From Microbacterium enclense (lineage in GTDB: Bacteria; Actinomycetota; Actinomycetes; Actinomycetales; Microbacteriaceae), in assembly GCA_038182865.1 (NCBI GenBank), contig CP116226.1:1736001-1800000 (forward strand): a DNA stretch of 64,000 bases. The letters run 5' to 3'. This document shows, piece after piece, positions 58,989-64,000 of the stretch (within the stretch, counting starts at the first letter, position 1; every line of letters begins with the position of its first letter). The notes under the pieces were generated by a model. It was not told the origin of the DNA. It worked only from the letters and a program-made list of their open reading frames with translations, and made no database searches. Position numbers and translations under genes: made by a program.

Positions 58989-59061
58989 CTTCGACGGGCT
59001 CGGCCGCCTCGCGTTCGGGCTTCACGCGACCCGCGGCCGAGGTCCGTGAGCTTGTCGAAGA
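58989..59061. repeat. Long imperfect hairpin, REP-like intergenic element
   Basis: The outer arms share CTTCGAC-NN-GCTC (58989-59003 against 59044-59060 read on the other strand). The inner arms CGGCCGCCTCGCG (59001-59013) and CGCGACCCGCGGCCG (59025-59039) pair with two bulged bases, around an 11-base loop. The outer motif CTTCGACAAGCTCA looks like a palindromic repeat I associate with intergenic regions of Microbacteriaceae. It stands after the lipase-like gene and may also act as its terminator. No other copy is evident in this window. Confidence 0.55.
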
Positions 59062-59080
59062 GCCGGTCGAGTCCGCGCAC

Positions 59081-59160
59081 CATAAGGAACAGTTCCAAAC
59101 ATAAAAACACTCAAATGAACACGTCGTGACCTAAGCGTTACCTCTGTCAATTGACCCGAG
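59081..59160. promoter_or_regulatory. A/T-rich control region upstream of the second sugar importer
   Basis: This stretch is strikingly low in GC for the window, with CATAAAAACACTCAAATG and a perfect palindrome GGAACAGTTCC at 59086-59096. TTGACC at 59150-59155 could be a -35 box, but I cannot place a convincing -10. The region up to 59255 holds no supported gene. A regulator is not adjacent, so the palindrome's owner is unknown. Confidence 0.4.
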
Positions 59161-59255
59161 GCGTGGGAACCGCGAAGCTGATCCGGTCCGATACGGAGAA
59201 ATCCGCATCCCCCGGGCCTCACGGTCCCTCAATGCCGAGGAAAGTGCACACGGAC

Positions 59256-60209
59256 GTGACCACGACATTCACACAAAAACAAACAAAATCAAACAACACG
59301 AACTCACGAGCACACGCGCACCGAACCGCCGGAACCCGACCGGAGCGGCTCAGCAGCGGCATGTTCGCCGTGCTCCTCGTGGTGCCCGGCATGGCCCTCC
59401 TGGCCGTCGTCGTGGCCTACCCGCTCATCTCGGCTCTCGTCACGGCGTTCTTCCGGCAGAGTCTCGTGCTCCCCGGGCGGGAGTTCGTGGGCTTCCAGAA
59501 CATCGTCGACGTGCTCGAGGGCGACTTCCTCCGCCTGCTGATGCAGACCCTCGTGTTCACGCTGGGCACGACGATCGCGCCCTTCGTGATCGGCTTCGCC
59601 CTCGCCCTCGCGCTGAACACGCAGATCCGCGGCTCCAAGGTGATGCGTGGGCTCATGCTCATCCCGTGGCTCGTGCCGGGGGTCGTCGTCTCGTTCCTGT
59701 GGATGTGGATCTTCAATGCCAATTACGGCGTGATGAACGCGATCCTCGAACCGCTGGGCGTGGCGCCGCAAGCGTGGCTCGCTCAGCCGGGCACGGCGAT
59801 GTTCGCCGTCATCGTGGCCAAGACGTGGCAGTCGTTCCCCTGGATGATGGTCATGCTTCTGGCGGGGCTCCAGACCGTCCCCCGTGAGCTGCACGAAGCG
59901 GCCGAGATGGACGGGGCCGGCACGGTCCGCCGCTTCTTCTCGATCACCGTGCCGCAGATCGGCGGGATCATCGGGCTCGTCCTGCTGCTGGAGTTCATCT
60001 GGAACTTCCAGCACTTCGACATCATCTACGTGCTCACCGGCGGCGGCCCGGCCGGTTCCACCGAGACCTTCGCCACCGCGGTGTACGAGACCGCCTTCCA
60101 CGGCTTCGACCTCGGCCGGGCCGGCGCCCTCGGTCTGCTCTGGCTGATCCTGCTCATGGCGCTCGTCGTCGTCTACGTCCGATTCTCCGAGAGGGGCGAG
60201 AAGCGATGA
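59256..60209 (+). CDS. Sugar ABC transporter permease (MalF-type)
   Basis: A 317-residue permease with about six membrane segments from residue 38 on (GMFAVLLVVPGMALLAVVVAYPLI) and the coupling loop HEAAEMDGAGTVRRFFSITVP. The first 35 residues are odd: TTTFTQKQTKSNNTNSRAH, encoded by A-rich codons unlike the rest of the gene. GTG 59256 was chosen since GAGGAAA stands 12 bases upstream; ATG 59232 in the same frame has no ribosome site. The stop overlaps the MalG-type start by four bases. No ATPase gene is near, so a shared MsiK-type subunit is assumed. Confidence 0.88.
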   Translation: MTTTFTQKQTKSNNTNSRAHAHRTAGTRPERLSSGMFAVLLVVPGMALLAVVVAYPLISALVTAFFRQSLVLPGREFVGFQNIVDVLEGDFLRLLMQTLVFTLGTTIAPFVIGFALALALNTQIRGSKVMRGLMLIPWLVPGVVVSFLWMWIFNANYGVMNAILEPLGVAPQAWLAQPGTAMFAVIVAKTWQSFPWMMVMLLAGLQTVPRELHEAAEMDGAGTVRRFFSITVPQIGGIIGLVLLLEFIWNFQHFDIIYVLTGGGPAGSTETFATAVYETAFHGFDLGRAGALGLLWLILLMALVVVYVRFSERGEKR

Positions 60210-61138
60210 CCAGCACCGCACTCCCCACCGTCACCCCCACTCCCGAAGCGCCGCCCGTGGCGGCTCCCGCGCCCCGGCGGCGTCGGCGTCAGCTGGCATC
60301 CGGGCTCCGCTCCGATCGCCCCGGCGTGCGCCTTGCCGCCTGGGCCGCGGTCGTCGTGTGCGGCGGATTCGCCCTGCTGCCGGTGTACTGGCTGCTCGCG
60401 ACCTCGCTCACCCCGCGCGACCAGGTCTTCTCGTACCCGCCGAAGATCTTCCCCACGCAGATCACGTTCGACGCCTACGCCGGGCTCGTGTCGAACCCGC
60501 AGCTGTTCACCTACCTGCAGAACAGCATCATCGTGTCGGTCATCACGGCCGTGCTCTCGGTGCTCGTCTCGGCATACATGGGCTACTCGTTCTCGAAGTT
60601 CCGCTATCGCGGGCGCCGGCAGCTGATGTACTTCGTGCTCGCATCGCAGATGTTCCCCCAGGCCCTGCTGCTCGTGACGCTGTACAGCGTGTTCAGCGCG
60701 TACGGCCTGCTGAACACCTACACCGCCCTCGTGCTGTCGTTCACGACCTTCACGCTGCCGCTGTGCGTCTGGATGCTGAAGGGCTTCTTCGACACCATCC
60801 CCGACGAGCTGATCGAGGCCGCACGCGTCGACGGCGCCTCGCGCCTGCGCACGATCCATTCGATCGTGCTGCCCCTGGCCGCACCCGGCCTCGTCGCCGC
60901 GGGGCTCTTCGCCTTCGTGCGCGGCTGGAACGACTTCATCTTCGCGCTCACGCTCGCCGGCCCCGACAAGCAGACGCTGCCCCCGGGCCTCGTCAACACC
61001 TACGTCGGCGAGGCCGCCACCGCGTGGCCCGAGCTCATGGCCGCCTCACTGGTCGTGTCGCTGCCCGTGGCCATCGCCTTCATGCTGCTCCAGCGCTACC
61101 TCGTCAGCGGCATGACCGCCGGCGCGGTCAAGGGCTGA
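60206..61138 (+). CDS. Sugar ABC transporter permease (MalG-type)
   Basis: A 310-residue permease with about six helices, the first near residues 44-64. A long Pro/Ala/Arg-rich tail (PTPEAPPVAAPAPRRRRRQ) comes first. The coupling loop is IEAARVDGASRLRTIHSIVLP, and LLQRYLVSGMTAGAVKG is the usual MalG-type C-terminus. ATGA overlap with the MalF-type gene. It forms the channel with that protein for the sugar bound by the lipoprotein encoded next. Confidence 0.92.
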   Translation: MTSTALPTVTPTPEAPPVAAPAPRRRRRQLASGLRSDRPGVRLAAWAAVVVCGGFALLPVYWLLATSLTPRDQVFSYPPKIFPTQITFDAYAGLVSNPQLFTYLQNSIIVSVITAVLSVLVSAYMGYSFSKFRYRGRRQLMYFVLASQMFPQALLLVTLYSVFSAYGLLNTYTALVLSFTTFTLPLCVWMLKGFFDTIPDELIEAARVDGASRLRTIHSIVLPLAAPGLVAAGLFAFVRGWNDFIFALTLAGPDKQTLPPGLVNTYVGEAATAWPELMAASLVVSLPVAIAFMLLQRYLVSGMTAGAVKG

Positions 61139-61189
61139 TCCGCCCCCGCTTCCACTTCACTCTCGCTCGCACCGTCAAGGAGGACACCT

Positions 61190-62509
61190 ATGTCAGCTTC
61201 GTCCCTGCCCAACCCGATCATCAGCCGTCGCCGCGCCCTGCAGCTCTTCGGTCTCGGCGTCGGCGCCGCCGCCCTCGCCGGATGCGCTCCGACCGGCGCC
61301 GCCGGTCCCGCGGCCGGCGCCGCCGGGCTGAACGGCGGCGACCCGACCGACTTCTCGTTCGCTTCGTGGTCGCTCACCGAAGAGTCCGCCAAGCCGGCGC
61401 TCGAGGGGACCCTCGCGGCGTACGAGAAGGCGAAGGGCGTCTCCATCAAGCGCACCGCCTTCCCGTACAACGAGTACATCAACCAGCTCATGCTGCAGGT
61501 GACGGGTGGGCAGTTCACCGGCGCCGCGCACGTCGACGTCGCGTGGCTCGGCAGCCTCGCGGCCACCGGCAAGCTGCAGGACCTGTCGTCGTTGGCATCC
61601 GGTCGCGGCTACACCTCGTCGGCTCTGCAGGCGGCGACCTTCGACGGCACGCAGTACGCCCTGCCCTGGACGATCGGGGCCATAGGCCTCGTCACCAACT
61701 CCGAGACGCTGGGCAAGGTGGGGGTCAGTGCCGACGCCTTCCCGACCACGGTCGACGAGTTCGAGAAGACACTCGTCGCCCTCAAGGGGCTCGGCAACGG
61801 CCTCATCCCGTACGCGGCCTCGACGAAGGCGGCGCAGCTGAAGGACATCCTCATCTGGATGCAGACCTTCGGCAGCCCGCTCGTCGACGGTGACACGATC
61901 ACGATCGGCGACGACGCGAGCGTCGAGGCGGTCACCTGGTACAAGGGCCTGTACGACCAGGGCCTCATCGCCGCCGACGTCGACCGCTTCGACGCCCGCA
62001 GCCTGTTCGCTCAGGGGCGCGCCGCGGTGTACGACGACGCCCCGGTCGGACGCGGTGCCGTGACGAAGGAGTCGCCCGACGTGAACCTCGCCGCCAAGCT
62101 GGCGCCCGTCTCGCGCCCGGTGCTGAAGGCCGGCGACACCCCGCGCGCCCTCGTCTGGGGCGGGGCGATCGCCGTGGTCAACGGTGCGGGTGCTCCCACG
62201 GCCGGTGACTTCGCCCAGTACGCCACGAGCGACCTCGACGCGATCCTCGCCGACTACGCGCTGCGGGGGCTTCCGCCGGCAACCACCGAGGCGCTGTCCT
62301 CGAGCGAGGTGTCGTCCGACACCTTCGGCGCGGCGTTCAGCGAGCGCATCACCGCGACGGCGAGCTCGAACCCGCTGTGGAAGTTCACCTCCTACTCGCA
62401 GATCGAGTCGGCGATCGCCGACCAGGTGCAGTCCGTCCTGGTCGGTTCGGCCTCGCCGAAGGACGCCATGAGGAAGGCCGGCGAGGCCGCCCAGAAGCTG
62501 GTCGGTTGA
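61190..62509 (+). CDS. Sugar ABC transporter substrate-binding protein (Tat lipoprotein)
   Basis: A 439-residue family 1 binding protein. The signal has a twin-arginine motif SRRRALQLFG followed by a hydrophobic stretch and the lipobox LAGC at about residues 25-28, so it should be exported folded and then lipidated. Mature segments include FSFASWSLTEESAKPALEGTLAAYEKAKG and VDVAWLGSLAATGKLQDLSSLA. CAAGGAGG precedes the ATG. It stands after its permeases, the reverse of the order at 8883-11954, and one base before the secreted BNR protein gene, suggesting that protein helps supply the transported sugar. Confidence 0.9.
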   Translation: MSASSLPNPIISRRRALQLFGLGVGAAALAGCAPTGAAGPAAGAAGLNGGDPTDFSFASWSLTEESAKPALEGTLAAYEKAKGVSIKRTAFPYNEYINQLMLQVTGGQFTGAAHVDVAWLGSLAATGKLQDLSSLASGRGYTSSALQAATFDGTQYALPWTIGAIGLVTNSETLGKVGVSADAFPTTVDEFEKTLVALKGLGNGLIPYAASTKAAQLKDILIWMQTFGSPLVDGDTITIGDDASVEAVTWYKGLYDQGLIAADVDRFDARSLFAQGRAAVYDDAPVGRGAVTKESPDVNLAAKLAPVSRPVLKAGDTPRALVWGGAIAVVNGAGAPTAGDFAQYATSDLDAILADYALRGLPPATTEALSSSEVSSDTFGAAFSERITATASSNPLWKFTSYSQIESAIADQVQSVLVGSASPKDAMRKAGEAAQKLVG

Positions 62510-62510
62510 G

Positions 62511-64000
62511 ATGCGGACTCTTCGCGGGGCGAGTGCGGCGGCCGTCGCCGCGCTCGCCCTCGGGCTGATGGTCGCGCCGCCCGCGCACGCGACCGGTGCC
62601 GTGACGACGTCGGCGACGACGGTCGAGGAACTCCCGTACGCGGTGGACTCGTCGAATCAGGCGGCATGGTGGAACCCCCTCGCCGTCGTGGGCGACGTGA
62701 CCTTCTTCGCCTTCAACGCGCCCGCGACCCAGGCTGCGCGCCACGAAGTGCACCTCGCCTCCCGCGCCGCCGACGGCACGTGGACCGAGGGGTGCCTCCG
62801 CGCCACCGCGGGGGCCGCGTGCGTCACCTTCGCTGATGACAACGGCCACAACCAGCCCTCGATCGTCGTCGACGGCGACGGGATCATCCACGCCTTCGTC
62901 TCGATGCACAACGAGCAGTGGAACTCCTTCCGCTCCGACACCGCGGGCGACGTGCGCACGATGGTGGACCGTACCTCGACCATGCCCGACCTCGACGTCG
63001 ACATCACCTACCCGGTGACCGCGCGCGGGGCGAACGGTGACGCCTGGGTGCTGGTGCGCACCGGGACCGATGCCGACGGAGCCCGCGAGGGCGTGCTGTA
63101 CCACTTCGACCGGGATGCCGGATCCTGGGCGCGAGAGACGACGATCGCCGCCGCGACCGGCTTCTCCTTCTACCCCGATGATCTCGAGGTGTCGCCCGAC
63201 GGGCGCGTGCACGTGCTGTGGGAGTGGGGACCGTTCCCCGCCGACCCGGCACGCCACCTCGGTTCGTACGCCGTGTACGACCCCGCGACCGGGACACTCG
63301 CGGACGCCGCGGGCACGGCGGTGCCCGGGCCGATCACCCCCGCTTCGGCGGGAGCCGTCGTCTGGCGGCCCTTCTCGCCCGACGAGACCATCGGCAGCTA
63401 CACCCCGGCGGTGCAGTCGGCGAAGCTCGCGCTCGACGGCTCGTCTCTCGCGGGCATCGGCTACCGCTTCGTTGCGAAGGACCGCACCGCCTACGACGCG
63501 CGCTTCGCCCGGTGGAACGGGTCGGCCTGGGTCGACGAGAAGGTCGTCGACGCGGCCGCCCTCGGCGACGGGGTCGCCACCTCGGCGGCCGTCGACGTCA
63601 CGCGCGCCGGCTCCACCACCCGCCTCTACACCGTCGTCACCGCCCAGGTCTGCGGAGAGGTGCGCAGTCGCGCGGTCGTCGCCGAACGCGACGACGCGAC
63701 CTCCACCTGGTCGTTCGCCGGGGTCGGCGAGGCGCGCCTGGGCCAGCAACGCCTGCGTGCTCAGGAACGATCGACCGACGATGCCGACGTGGTCTACCTC
63801 TCCGCTCCCGTCGCCGCTCCGGCTCGCCTCTCGCGGGCGGTCGTTCCGCGCGACGCGCCGGTCGGTCCGTCCACGTCCCTCGCGGATCTGGTGGCCGACC
63901 TCCGCGACGCCTCGGGCGGAGTGAACGTCGCGCTGGGTGCGAGCGCGACGGCCTCGTCGAGCCTGCGTGCCGACACCGGCCCCGAGCGCGCCGTCGACGG
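62511..64000 (+). CDS. Secreted BNR-repeat protein with a discoidin-like domain (3' truncated)
   Basis: The ATG at 62511 opens a frame that remains open to the end of the window, 496 codons. Residues 1-27 are a Sec signal peptide (hydrophobic ALALGLMVAPPAHA, cleavage near 27). Then follow AWWNPLAVVGDVTFFAFNAP, HNQPSIVVDGDGIIHAFVSM and SFYPDDLEVSPDGRVHVLW, the pattern of BNR_4 repeats, as in some polysaccharide lyases and sialidase-like propellers. From about residue 470, NVALGASATASSSL is the start of an F5/8 type C (discoidin) carbohydrate-binding domain. It begins one base after the binding-protein stop. Probably an extracellular glycan-degrading enzyme; which lyase or hydrolase family, if any, cannot be told from the part seen. 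Confidence 0.75.
   Translation, partial: MRTLRGASAAAVAALALGLMVAPPAHATGAVTTSATTVEELPYAVDSSNQAAWWNPLAVVGDVTFFAFNAPATQAARHEVHLASRAADGTWTEGCLRATAGAACVTFADDNGHNQPSIVVDGDGIIHAFVSMHNEQWNSFRSDTAGDVRTMVDRTSTMPDLDVDITYPVTARGANGDAWVLVRTGTDADGAREGVLYHFDRDAGSWARETTIAAATGFSFYPDDLEVSPDGRVHVLWEWGPFPADPARHLGSYAVYDPATGTLADAAGTAVPGPITPASAGAVVWRPFSPDETIGSYTPAVQSAKLALDGSSLAGIGYRFVAKDRTAYDARFARWNGSAWVDEKVVDAAALGDGVATSAAVDVTRAGSTTRLYTVVTAQVCGEVRSRAVVAERDDATSTWSFAGVGEARLGQQRLRAQERSTDDADVVYLSAPVAAPARLSRAVVPRDAPVGPSTSLADLVADLRDASGGVNVALGASATASSSLRADTGPERAVD

Noticed and set aside
1..64000. tRNA, rRNA, riboswitch, integrase, transposase or attachment site
   Set aside because: I looked for tRNA-like cloverleaf arms, conserved rRNA stretches, recombinase genes and long exact repeats and saw none I could support by eye.

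Overview
The window is 64 kb of very GC-rich, gene-dense DNA with short gaps, many 1-4 bp start/stop overlaps, GTG starts and several probable leaderless genes. Gene content and the very frequent heptamer GGATGCC point to an actinobacterium of the family Microbacteriaceae, most likely Microbacterium or a close relative (inference). I saw no rRNA, tRNA, CRISPR array, insertion sequence or prophage. Nearly everything serves plant-sugar uptake, glycoside cleavage and sugar catabolism, with a regulator beside almost every unit.

Layout. 1-4512: end of an L-rhamnose operon (bifunctional rhamnulose-1-phosphate aldolase/lactaldehyde dehydrogenase, rhamnulokinase) and an L-lactate dehydrogenase behind its own operator. 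4546-14136: a LacI-centred divergent locus, with an epoxide hydrolase and a secreted CocE/S15-type hydrolase on one side and a sugar ABC importer, GH1 beta-glucosidase and esterase on the other. 14278-16966: TetR gene divergent from a TIM-barrel isomerase/Gfo-Idh-MocA pair. 17049-20106: class IV aminotransferase, a TetR/GAP-family membrane protein pair, and a small membrane protein with its winged-helix regulator. 20145-29544: an eight-gene minus-strand operon that reads as a complete D-apionate pathway (lactonase, oxidoisomerase, decarboxylase, L-erythrulose kinase and two isomerases ending at D-erythrose 4-phosphate) plus an SDR and an MFS importer, under a divergent FadR-type regulator. 29614-34149: arginase-like enzyme, GntR-OsmC, MerR-VOC and ArsR/NmrA pairs. 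34150-34613: a non-coding scar with a frameshifted winged-helix remnant and a repeat.

34614-52994: a polysaccharide-utilisation-like locus. A nine-gene minus-strand operon encodes a family 5 solute-binding protein, a Dpp/Opp-type importer with a fused permease-ATPase, GH3, a serine hydrolase, GH43, GH78 alpha-L-rhamnosidase and a DUF5060/DUF4038/DUF5605 protein related to apiosidases. A TetR regulator and a GH2 enzyme are divergent. 52991-58939: two MFS exporters, a LuxR-type and a MarR regulator, and a lipase-like hydrolase. 59256-64000: a second MalFG-type importer with a Tat lipoprotein binding protein, then the beginning of a secreted BNR-repeat protein that runs off the window.

Working together (inference): the 34.6-53 kb locus would take up and trim plant oligosaccharides bearing rhamnose and perhaps apiose; rhamnose would enter the 1-4.5 kb operon (to DHAP and, through lactaldehyde and lactate, pyruvate) and apiose-derived apionate would enter the 20-29 kb operon (to erythrose 4-phosphate). 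Apiose and rhamnose occur together in rhamnogalacturonan II, which makes the combination the most interesting hypothesis here. The step from apiose to apionolactone is not assigned to a recognised enzyme; an SDR in the operon is the candidate.
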